In this document: piece after piece, positions 37,817 to 50,200 of the stretch
How positions within the stretch are numbered: position 1 is the first letter of the stretch
How the letters are laid out: the number at the start of each line of letters is the position of its first letter
Assembly (NCBI GenBank): GCA_964035545.1
Contig: OZ037767.1
Location: forward strand, 26,645,628-26,709,627
DNA length: 64,000 nucleotides
DNA from: Bugula neritina
Taxonomy: Eukaryota > Bryozoa > Gymnolaemata > Cheilostomatida > Bugulidae
Direction: 5' to 3'
The notes under the pieces: model-generated
What the model was told of the DNA's origin: nothing
The model's input: the letters and a program-made list of their open reading frames with translations, nothing else
Database searches by the model: none
Translations under genes and position numbers: made by a program

Positions 37817-39106
37817 TGACCAACTATTCAGCTAAACAAGATGTTAGTATTTATCGTTACCTTATAAGGACAAACCTATTTAATTGCATGAGGAAATAGC
37901 ATTTTGTATATCATGTACTTGTTACTAGTTACACTAATCAAAATTTTGGCAGTTTATTGACTTTCCATTTGCGTAATCTATTTGCTACCCCCATTTCTTT
38001 TTCATGAATTTTAAGTTTTCTTTGGCATTCCATTATGCAAATACAGATCGACATTATGGAAAAAATCTTTCTTAAGCAATTTATAACTTAAATTTGCTTA
38101 CAAGACACCATTAGTTTTTACTGCATCTGTAGCCTTTTCGTAATAATATGCAAAGCTAAATAGTTCAGCAATGTTATCAATATTCTTTTTTAAATTTGTA
38201 TGCAAAAAAAATTGTCTTTCATTGGGTTACATAATAGGTTCTAATGTAAAGGTAGCTGTTAATTTTGATATTATGCCAAAGTTGTTATGTGTTGGTGATT
38301 ATATTTTTGCTCAAATATTGAATCAGGTTTATACTAAAAGTAAGGATTGGGTTTATGTATCTGCCAGTTATATTATATGCATGATTTAATAATTATACTA
38401 CTGATTTATATGTACATCATTACTTTTGAAGTTGTTTTTTCCTATTATATGCCACAATGAATATAGTCTGCAAATTATATCAATCAGCATTCTATTGATT
38501 ACCAATAAACTAACAATTCAAATACAAATAGTGCTTTGTTTGACTTTACCATATAAATGTGTTCCTAAACAACAAATACTCATTGTCAATTAGCGTCAAC
38601 GATGTGGCCCATTGACTAGTTATTCAGCTTTTACTGTTGGCTGCAGACATATTTTGCAGTTAATGTAGGTTATAAAAAGTTATCCTCTTGTAAAAAACAT
38701 CTGGTGAATGTCAATGTGTAGTATCTATGTTCTCGTCTTCTGCATATTCTGTTTAAGGTGAGAATCAACTATTGTGTGTGAATTGCTCTAACATAGGTGA
38801 AGTGAACTACAACTGTGCTACAGTTCATCCAAGCAACTGATCTAAGTAAATTAGAAAACATAATTAGCGGAAAAGTTGTGATATGTGGTTAGTCTCAATA
38901 TAGCCTGATAACTAATAGTGTCTACCATACAAAAATGTTGGCTAAATTATGAAAATTAGCTTTGATTAAATATTAATACACTACAAGAAATTATAAATGG
39001 CAAATTTGTAGATACTAATTACAGCATCACTTAGGGTCTAAATGTATAGCCTAACTTCTGTCTAAAGAAAATATACTTACACAGTTTCAGCCTATTCTAA
39101 TTTTAG
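37817..39106. other. spacer between LPCAT3 and membrane-protein gene
   Basis: About 1.3 kb, AT-rich. An ATG-led hydrophobic stretch at about 38708-38757, reading MSMCSIYVLVFCIFCL then a GTGAGA donor, could be a signal-peptide exon of the next gene. Its phase 2 does not fit the exon at 39107 directly, so an intermediate exon would be needed. Confidence 0.35.
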
Positions 39107-40767
39107 TTGGTGAACTTTACATTTATTTCCTTTGTTATTATCTTGGTACTGTCATCATATTATCTGTATTTTTATAGAGCAGTGCATGCAAATAATTCTA
39201 CTCAGTCAAACCTGTCTGACAATGCTACTATAACACAGGACAACCTAACATTAGGGATCAATTCTACTAGAGCTTACTCAACTACTCAACTTGACAAAAA
39301 TCTGTCAAATGACAATAGAAAGAGGTAAAGCAAATGACTGTTGGTTAGAATAAAATAATATACTCAATTATGATTTGTTATTCAGTGAAAAGACGTCAGT
39401 TATTTTTACTCAGTTTCAACTGCCAATTTTTAACTTAGTCTTGAAGCATAGCTGCCTTCTGTTACAACTTTTTGTTAGAACTGAACGAAAACTACAAGCC
39501 TATAACTATAACTTGATTGGCTAACCACCTTATAAGTTGCACAGTTCATGATTACATGATAGCTGCAATGATATCATATTTTTTCTATGTTTGTTTTTAT
39601 GACAAATTATTGAGAAATTTAACTAATATATTTTACCAATAAGCAAATTTAAAGAAAATGCGCCTTTTGCAGATCTCAAAATCAAATTGATGAAAGATTG
39701 GTGTTCATTTATATCTTGATACCAGCTGTGGTCATTCTGATACTGGCTTGCTGTGGAATGACGTATAAGTACAGGAAAAGCAAGCCTTGGGCAGAGGGAC
39801 ACAGGCTTAGACGAGAAGGTCTGCGACTAAAGTATGCTGCGGGTCAGTCAGCGGCCGAAAGTGGCAGCGACACAGAAAGCAGCACCAACACACCCAACAA
39901 CTCAGATGATATCAGTCGTAATATAAAAAATGAAGCTCAAAATCAGCATCAGAGGAAAAAAGGTAATCTAGTATGTATAGGAGGTGTGGAGATCTTGTCA
40001 CACTGACAATTTAAATTAATATTGTCATGACATCATGAAATTAAATCTGAATTTTGATTGTCAAAAAATCTTTACTTTGATGCACACCAAAGACAATATC
40101 TTAGATGCAGCTGAAAAACGGTTTACTTAGTAGAAATTTTAGATACTACCACCACGTGAACAAAATTCAGCTTTTTACATTTGGATCCAAAAAAGCAAGA
40201 AATGTATTAATTGTAAAAGATCACTTGCAATTCTTACAATGTTGTGTAAATTATTTTGTACATCAGCTTGCAAGCATATTGTCACTTACAATTGCAGTGT
40301 AGTATCCAGTGTTTATTGCCAATTTTAGATCCCCACAATTTCACAGACATGTCAGTCTTCCATGTGACATAGATTAGATAATCTATAGCATAGACAGAAC
40401 AACATAACTGGATCTGCTTATGGAATATCAGCACCAGATATGAAAAACTCTCATCAACTTTCTTTTATATGTAATTGACAAAATCAACTGTTGAATAAAA
40501 ATTTAACAATGTTTATTGGTAGACATAATGGATTTTGTTATAAATACCACCATGTATATCACCTATTCACAAGAATCATGTATTGCACAACAGTTAGGCT
40601 TAAGCGCCAGACAGATAAACTCTGAGCGATCATTATATAATATTATAACAAAGTGTGAGCATGAGAATGTATTCTACAACCTGAACTGGCAGATTGATAA
40701 CAGGGAGCATAATTGTCTTATAAATATAGTGTTTCCAGCCTCATTACTGGTGGCCACAGTCCACTGA
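39107..40767 (+). CDS. unrecognised single-pass membrane glycoprotein (start not located)
   Basis: The exon 39107-39324 follows an acceptor (ATTTTAG) and has no ATG start, so a 5' exon is missing. It encodes a hydrophobic segment FTFISFVIILVLSSYYLYF, then a Ser/Thr/Asn-rich stretch with six N-glycosylation sequons (NST, NLS, NAT, NLT, NST, NLS). The next exon from 39673 gives a second hydrophobic segment, VFIYILIPAVVILILACCG, then basic YKYRKSKPW and a Ser/Asp/Glu-rich polar tail (ESGSDTESSTNTPNN). It either stops at 40006 or splices at 39961 (AAAAAG|GTAATC) to an exon 40523-40767 that stays in frame for 81 residues. The likely topology is extracellular glycosylated stalk, membrane, cytoplasmic tail. 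No family was recognised; function unknown. Confidence 0.5.
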
Positions 40768-41203
40768 ACTACTGTCCAACACAGATAAGAGTATAATTTC
40801 CCACAAAATAATATAAACTCCAGGTGTACAAGAGCAGTGAGACTAGCTAAGCAGAAAGAGAACAATGGAATCTAATAATACAGAATGTGCATAGTCAACA
40901 CTAGACAACTGGGAATACACCAAACCATACAAAAAGATGGCAGCAAAGTGTCCAGGAAGGTAGTTTGGTCAAAGCTTTGGAACAGATTCCTCTGAAGACA
41001 ACACTAGTTTAATTGATAAGCACAATCAGCAGACAAAGTTAAAACAGACTACTGATTGGAAATATTGTTAGCTGATTTCCTGTGACTAGGAAATACCGAG
41101 GAAAGTCATATATTTGTAGTGATTCAAAGCAAAGCCGACCCTTTTTATAAGTTTTAAAGGTTGTAACCATGGTTTTAAAGGTTGTAACCATGTAATTCTG
41201 AAG
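40768..41203. other. convergent spacer; UBE4B 3' UTR
   Basis: About 435 bp. It contains a perfect 21-bp tandem duplication just after the UBE4B stop and no coding signal. Confidence 0.6.
41151..41192. repeat. perfect 21-bp tandem duplication in UBE4B 3' UTR
   Basis: The two copies, 41151-41171 and 41172-41192, are identical (each starts gttttaaagg and ends aaccatg). The repeat sits 11 nt beyond the stop codon. Confidence 0.9.
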
Positions 41204-44200
41204 CTACTTCTGCCGAGACTTAATCCACTGCTCAATTTGGGACTTCAACTCTGTTTCTACAAAATAAAAACAATTATTAGCCTGAAAGCGTCAGGAGTTG
41301 TCTTTTCTAACAAACAAGTTTTACAGTTGGTTTGATATTAGAAATCTATGAAAAGAGCAAAATTTTCTCCAAAATACTCAATTCTTTAGAATGTGAGCTA
41401 CAGTAGTCCATAAAAATTATCTGTTTGATTTGGTTATTTTAATAAATGACAATTAAGTATGAAATCAACCAATTCTTACACCCACACTCTATAAGTCAAA
41501 GTATATTCATTGCACAACATTTACTAAGTCCCAACGGCACAAGTTAAGGACACAAATTATTTCCTATTCAGATTCACATCTGATTATTCCTTAACAAAAC
41601 AGTCACTGCATGAAGCTTTAAAACTAAAACAAATGAAAAAAATATCTGGAAAAGAAAATTGCGCATATCCACAGAAAAGCAATGACTGCCAGCGTCAAAG
41701 GATATGACAAAAAGTGACATTCGGCAGTGGAAGGTTTACCATCTATAAGATCTTCTTCCCTGAGGTATTTCCTGTTGAAGGGGTCTTCAGGTTTGTTGAG
41801 GAGTTGTCGGAGAATGTTCTTTCTGTCCATGACGATGTTTGAGGTGGGAAGACGCACAGGGTCGGTCATGAGAGTATCCATAACAGGGTCTGTAATCATA
41901 TCATAGAGTAATATAATGTACAGAGTAGCATAGTCAGCATATAGTAATATAATGTACACAGTAGCATAATCATAGCATATAGTAACATAGTGTAGTATAT
42001 AATATAATGTAGTATATAGTATAATGTAGTGAGGAGATATTGTGTAGTATATAATATAATGTAGTGAGGAGACATAGTGTAGTATATAGTATAATGTAGT
42101 GAGGAGATATTGTGTAGTATATAATATAATGTAGTGAGGAGACATAGTGTAGTATATAATATAATGTAGTGAAGAGATATTGTAAAGAAGTACCTTTAAA
42201 CTCATCTGGAGCATCGGAGAGGTCTATGTCTGTCTGTGCCTTGCTTGCCACGATTTCATCGACAGCTTTGCCGAGGTTAACAAACTTCTCTATCTCTATG
42301 GACGACTTTATGTTGGCAATCTTCATCTTGGAGAGGGCGTCGGGAAACAAATCTCTGTGGTATGACCTCTGCAGCAAGAATGTAAAACACTGTAGACATC
42401 AATAGAGTTCTAAAAGTGTTTGTATTTGTGAAGTTGACTGAATAGTACAGCGCAGGTGCAGAATGTAGTAGAGAGATTATTTGCAAGGAAAGGGGCTAAA
42501 ACCGTAGCCACCATCCCAATATACACAATTACATATGTAGCCCAAGTTCTAATTCCTACCTCATCATTAGCTAGGGCAGCAGCAAACACCTCACAATCTA
42601 GATTTATATAAATAGCAGTCAAGCTGTCTAGAAGTCGCTTTGGTTCCCAGCCATACTTCTGAGAATTCATCACTTTTAGGTTCTTACATTTTGGTCCGCA
42701 AAGTTGCTTCAGGTTGAAATTCAGCATAGCAGCGAGTCTGTCTGCAAGTTCCTAGAAAACACAGTTCTGATTGGATAATCTACAGTGTCAGTGGCTCTGA
42801 TTGGATAATCTACAGTGACATTAGACCTAATTGGATACTCTACAGTGTATCTATACGTGTGGATTGTTTAAAAGATCACACAAGCAATGATAATTATTCC
42901 ATTGAACGCCACAATAAAAATGTATCATTAGCAGCGAACTAAAAAACTACAACTGAAATAAAAGCTGTGAGGCAATCAAATGTACACAACCCATATTCTT
43001 TAATCATAGAAAATAGTAAAATAATAGCATAATTATACACAAAGTAACTACAAAAGCATAGCAAATATGAGACTCACTGGAATGAGAAAGGGTTTGCAGA
43101 TGTACTCTGTGAGATATCTAAACATTTCAACAGTCTCTGAGCCAAGAGTAAGATATGACCTGCACTGTCTCTCTTCCTGGGCCAAGTGTTTCTGCTTACT
43201 CTGTAAATATCCAAATGAAAGTAGACGTAAATTGAGAGTCTGAGGAAAATGGGAGACTTTGTTTCTACTTTACAGATGGAACCACACAAGAATAGCAATA
43301 ATTTCAAGCATTTGCAACTTCCTAAGAGTTGGGTATTTGTTGAGATTTGGTAATCTAAAACTTATCTAGTTGCTGGGAATTGTCTACACAATATGATTTG
43401 AATTGTGTTAACTTTTCAGTTTTTAACAAAGTTGACTGTTCACATAGTTACAAAATAACGACAAAAGCAAACTATACAACCTTAAAATCGTGATTTACAC
43501 CGACCTGCTGTGTTTCTCTGCCGAGTTTGTCCCACTCAGTGGGATTATTCATCAACGTCTGCAACTCATTGATAGTCTTCAGTGAGTCCATACTCTCGTC
43601 CAATAGGAATGTCGTGTCATTGGTCAGCATGTTGACGAATCGAGTGAAATCACTTTTAGCAGCACTAAAGTAAAAGGTCACAATATAACTCATAACACAC
43701 TAGTAGTTAAGATGCTTTAACAAGCAGAGGTACTGTTAGTAAGAGTGGAGAGTAAATTATACATTTATACACACAGCCACCTTTGAGCAAAGCCACAAAT
43801 AAAAATTTAATTTTATAGAATCATTAATGTTGTTTTAGCTGCAAGCTTTATTAAAACCACAAACGTATAAAACATTAATTACACAAGTATGAAACCAACT
43901 AATAATTAACCTGCTTCCCTAAACTAATCAGTGGCAGTGATAGGACTAAACGTATATAGATTCATAGTGACTTAAATATATAAATAGACGCACTTACTTT
44001 GCTGTACTGATGAACTGAGATTTATGGGAAGGATTTGCCCACAATGTTTTGAATATCACACTAATCTGATAGCGAATACTGAACTTGTCAAAGAATTCAT
44101 TGTGGGACCCTGTACTCTCAATGTCTAGACAATAACATATATCCAAGTTTAACACAGTACATGTAACAGTACATGTAACAGTATGTTATAGTATGTGTTA

Positions 44201-47200
44201 CTAACTAAACTAATGGCAAAATATGTTTTGTTTTTAAATAAAACGAGACAAGCATTTAACTATCAAAAATATTTTTAAACTAGGCAAAATTAAAAGTTGG
44301 TAGTAATATTGTTAGTAATGTCTTATGGTCTATGAAGATTTTTGCATGTCATTCTATGTAAGCTAGCAGTGAGCAACACAATATATATTATATCAACATT
44401 ACTTAGTAAACTAGCCGTAGCCTGAGCACTCACCAACATAGAAAATCATAAGGCTAGCCATGAGATGGTCCAAGGCTATAGGGTGCTCATAGATCTGTCT
44501 ACAGAACTCACTGGTGGAGCTCTGTATGGAAGGGTTGGCGGTGAACATCACCTCTACGAGTTTGGCGAGCAGGTACGGGTTCTTGATGTAGGCAGGGGAG
44601 CAGATGAGGGTGACTAGGAGAGTGATGATGTCATACACTGGCTTAGAGCACTCTGTGGCAGCAAGGGTGGCTGGCATGTTCCTGTGAGTACAACTTACTT
44701 CAGATTACAATCACCTTAACTTACTTCATATTACAATCACCTCAACTTACTTCAGATTACAACCACCTTAACTTACTTCAGATTACAACCATCTTTACTT
44801 ACTTCAGATTGCAACCATCTTAACTTACTTCATATTATAACGACCTTAACTTACTTCAAATTACAAATACCTTAACTTACTTCATATTATAACGACCTTA
44901 ACTTACTTCAACTTACAATTAACTTACTTCAGATTACAACCACTTTAACTTACTTCAGATTAAAACCATCTTTAACTAAGCTGTATCTGTATTTACTAGA
45001 AAATAGTTTACAAGTTAAGAAGTTGTTTAATTAATGAATAAAAAGAAAGTCAATGCAGATGGCATATGACACTAATCAAGTACTTGACATGGTCTAAAAG
45101 GATGAAACAACTCACTGTATGAGGAAAAGCATAAAGTCTGCCATATCATCAACAATATATTCTGGAAGAGCAGAGAATTTCATGGGAGGCTCACTGGTAG
45201 GGGGTAGATTAGGTCTATACCAGAAAGAGAACAGAGAATGAGTATTTCAAAGCTGCTCTGCACGATTATATTAGATAGTGGGACTTGTATACTATAGTTG
45301 GTTTCTTACAGCTCTGCCTTCTCAAGATGATGAATTACACCACCTGAAGGCAGGTGCTTGAAACAGAGCAGTATCATTAGTATTGAACAAAAAGTACTTG
45401 GTGTTATATCATATACACATTGCGTACAACAAATATGTATTTATACCATATGTACTGTCTAAATGCATTTGCATATACAAAAAGAAAACAGTGAGCAACT
45501 GTATATATACAATACAAACACGCTACATACAGTATTAGTACTAAATACCAAGTACTTAGTACTAATACCAATACTTACAGGACGGTGTTACATCCAGCCT
45601 GACTCAAGAGGAAGAGTGACATCGTGCCGTAGAACCGCAGAGTCTTGGTCAGCAGCTCAGGGTCAAGGACTGATGCGTCAGCACACAGCTGAGCCTTCTT
45701 CAACCTGGCCAGCTGAGACGTCCATTTCTTAAGTATCTTCTCGTTGCGTGACTTGATACGGGGGTTGGCCTGCCATACCGCCTTAGACCTCTCCAAGTCC
45801 TACAGGTAAACTTATGCAGTGCATACAACTCCACCCTCCACTAGTTGATTCTCACTTGCTAATAGTTAAAACTTGAATGAGTAGTACTTGTATCAACTTG
45901 TCGCGCACATCAACTCAAGCTTTTAAGAATGTTGAATACGAAACATAGAGCAATACAAGTGTACAGTTTACTTGTCCATAACTATTCACACTTGGTAAGT
46001 GCACGTACACACACTATTGATAGAAGCAAGTCATTGATTACAAAATTACTCTATCATTATTATATATTATTGTAGTATTCTTATTATATTAATAGAAATG
46101 TTCTCATGTCTGGTTTTGTCATTGCTAAACATACCTTAATAACGTTAGACAACTCCTTGATAACTCTTAGCCTTCTGTTATTCTTCTTGATGTTAGGAAG
46201 GATGCAGAGGCTAATGGCCCGCATCGTGAAAAAGAAGCATTCAGTAGAGAATGTAGGCTCGGTCCACTGCTTTGAGCTATCACTACCTGCGTAGGTAGAA
46301 TGTGCAGGTAAAGTATATTATATAGAGAATAGGGAAGAGTAAATTGTTTGAAATAGTCAGATATGTGAATATTCACTTTCAAGGTATGTGTATATAAACA
46401 CATTGTACATGTCATTAAATTGGGTGTCTACAGGCTTGCTATAAATATCAGTGTTTTAATGTTACTTGTTGCACTTTATACGATAATCTGTAATGTTGCC
46501 ATGGCAATGGACACATTGTAGTGGAAATTAGTAAAGATTGATTTCAACTCATTTTCAGTTGACTAAAGTTTGAAATTTTAAATTAAGTATAGTGAAACAG
46601 CATTACAGTACAGATTAGAATAGAAAGAGGATCAATAGACTGGTGACTGTAGATCAACAATGAAATGCAGCTTGACATGGGGTTTGTGAGTCAATTCAAA
46701 GTGACTTAGAAAGAATTGTTGTGGTGGATAACTCACTGAGAGATTGAATCCATTTCTCAGCCTCAGAATCAGTACACTTCAGTCTTGCACAGTCGTTCAT
46801 CTTCAGCTTACGACAGGGGTGGAAGGGGTAGAATGCATCCACCTGCAGCGAGAGATCATAAGAAAGTGATGAGCTATCTCCATTAGTCATTTCCTTACAG
46901 GTTTGTAATGGGAGTTGCTGTCTTTTTCAAGAACAAAACATATGTGTTTCAAATGCAAAAATGCTTTAAATTTAGTGGCACAAATGGCAGGACATAATTG
47001 GTGAAACACAGTTGGTGATTTGCTTTGAAATACAAGTAACACAAAAAGGTATTGAAAAAGTTCAACTTGGTAAAAATATGTCTTAATCAATAAAAGTCTA
47101 GAAAAACTCCCCTAATATCTATTTAAACTTTTTCGATACATATTTTTCACTTGGCTATTTCAAAATCTATTCACTAATTCACATAAGAATATATTATATT

Positions 47201-50200
47201 GTCCATGAGGAGCACAGACAACTCCCAAAATTCACCAAAAATAAATGATCAGGTTCCATTAAAAAGGCAACAGCATTTAGGGCGTGACTCATTATAACCC
47301 GTTTGAAAATACAAATGAGAATATATAACATACAAACTTAAAAAATCAGTTCCCCACGCCGAAAGAAACATGTGAAAATGTGAAGACACTGAAAATATAG
47401 AAATGTTTATACAAGTACTTCTCAACATCTCCCACAGCTGGAGACTAACCTTAGTGTGAGGGATCTTGTCAATGCAGAGGTCATACAGACACGACAGCAG
47501 GTTCAACATGAACCCATCCTTAGACACTTTGTCTTCCTCAACCTGCATCTGAGTTCGCTTACTGTTGGACTCGAGGAAGTTAGCTAGCAGACTTATCATA
47601 GAGCTACGGCTCTCTTTGTATCGTAATATGTTTAGTATAGTCTCACTCATCTGTAGCTGTTCGGGTAATGCATTATAAAACAATATAACAAATACAATAC
47701 AATAAATATAGTCAAATACAACACTGTACCATAGGGAATACAAGTGCTCTATATTTCACATCAGGCTATTTGATTATATACATGTTAGTGACCGCATATA
47801 TTTTTTGCAAAACAAACGTAAATACTTGCTAATCTAGCACTTGTAATAAATGCAAAAATATTAGTATGTCGATGTAAAAAATACAAAAGTAAGATTTTTA
47901 GATTTTCTTAGCTATGTTTCTTTATATAAACAACAGCAGACACAGACTGGGCCAAAGAAGTCAACTTGGTAGACTAACTCTAACTAGACAGAGATAGTAG
48001 ACTTACTGTAACTAGACGGAGATGGTGAACTTACTCTAACTAGACAGAGATGGTAAACTTACTCTAACTAGACAGAGATGGTAAACTTACTCTAACTAAA
48101 CAGAGATGGTGAACTTACTCTAACTAGACAGAGATAATAAACTTACTCTAACTAGACAGAGATAATAAACTTACTCTAACTAGACAGAGATGGTGAACTT
48201 ACTCTAACTAGACAGAGATAATAAACTTACTCTAACTAGACAGAGATAATAAACTTACTCTAACTAGACGGAGATAATAAACTTACTCTAACTAGACGGA
48301 GATGGTAAACTTACTCTAACTAAACAGAAATAATAAACTTACTCTAACTAGACAGAGATGGTAAACTTACTCTAACTAGACAGAAATAATAAACTTACTC
48401 TAACTAGACAGAAATAATAAACTTACTCTAACTAGACGGAGATGGTAGACTTACTCTAACTAGACGGAGATAATAAACTTACTCTAACTAGACAGAGATG
48501 GTAGACTTACTCTAACTAGACAGAGATGGTAGACTTACTCTAACTAGACGGAGAGAGTTGCGAAGGAGCACATAAGTGTCGTTTAAATATCTGGCATCCT
48601 GGCCGTCACTACTGAAGTATTTATCCACCACCTGGACCTACAGAACACGTACTAAGGTCTCCACACAGCATTCTTTATGTAAAAGCAATTCCTTTTAAAA
48701 TTGACAAAAAAAAATAAACAACAATCATAATAACAATGACTCAAACACCATTTCATACTACATCTCAGTAATATCAAAACTCAAGTGAGCAAATAGCCGA
48801 TAAAAATAACTCACAGTATCTTCTGCAAACGTAGAGAATGACATGAATGATGCAAGGAAAGATAACTTCTGAAGCTCACCACCTCTACTGTCTTGTGCTA
48901 TACTAGTAGGGTTCCAGTTATCAAATGCTATGATCTACAACATTACATAGTTTGTATGGCACACTGTAGTACGCATTGTAGTGACTTACAGTCCAGACTG
49001 TAGTAACTACTGTATTAACTACTGTAGTAAATACTGTAGTGACTACCTGTAATAACTACTTGTATATAGTGTATTTCTATAGACTGCAGTTTATTTTTTT
49101 AACAAACACTAAAAATATTAAGTTACCTGCAGCATACTATACTTAATATGCTGCAGGTAAATGTTTACTCCAGTCGAAAGTTTTTGACTCATGACAGTCT
49201 GTGTATTTTATTTTACGTTACATTTAGTAACCATACAGATCTATACCATATCAACAGTAGTCTAGAACTGTAGGGTCTATTGAATGCACGTTGTAGTAGT
49301 CTATGTAGAATGCATACCAAATACTTATACAGTTTACCTGCAACTAACTGTTTATATCTATGCCAGTATATTATATTGTAGTGAGGCAAAGCACCAGGTA
49401 GATTAACAGAGTCTACATACCAAGTCAATGAATGGCTGTCTATTTGAAGCGTCACGAAAAATGATTAAATCAGTAAGAGTTTTGAGGCAGGAGTCGGGGT
49501 TCTCGTCCACAAGAGATAGCTTGCTGGCACACTCCATTAGGTTCATCATGAATGGTGTAAAGATCTATCAGGTTAGAAAGTAGAGTTATATCACAAAAGA
49601 CCATCATTAAGTGTGTATATTAATCCAAAAAATAAATCATGCAACATTATTGTGCTTTCAAGTTAGGTCATTGATATTTAATAAAAGACATATGGAAATA
49701 TAATATAATAAAATACACACAGAAATATAATATAACAAAATACACACGGAAATACAATATAATAAAATACACACAGAAATACAATATAATAAAATACACA
49801 CAGAAATTATAATATAATAAAATACATACAGAAATATAATATAGTATAATAAAATACACATAGAAATATAATATAATATAATAAAATACATACGGAAACG
49901 AACTGACTGGTAGCTAAAGTTTGCGAGATTATCGTGCACAAAAGATTCCACTCGAAGGTTTTCTTTATCAGTAATTTAACCAGAGACATGGAAACACTAC
50001 AATTAAGTGTGAGAATGACATCACAATAAACAGATGGAACAAGTCGTGTGTTGTAACATCAAATTATACATGTACTGCTACGTTACATTATACATGTACT
50101 GCTACATTACGTTATACATGTACTGCTACATTACGTTATACATGTACTGTTACACTATGAAGTTGCAGAGGAAAGTATATAAATAAAGAAAATACATTAT

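Noticed and set aside
41624-42377. Long minus-strand ORFs with Tyr/Ile/Leu repeats
   Set aside because: They are UBE4B exons 21 and 22 read through the repeat-filled intron 21, not a separate repeat protein.
47977-48552. CRISPR-like array
   Set aside because: Units are directly head-to-tail without unique spacers and lie in an intron of an animal gene; it is a minisatellite.
49658-49989. Minus-strand ORFs rich in CILLYY / YFIILY
   Set aside because: Translation of the AT-rich minisatellite next to UBE4B exon 7.
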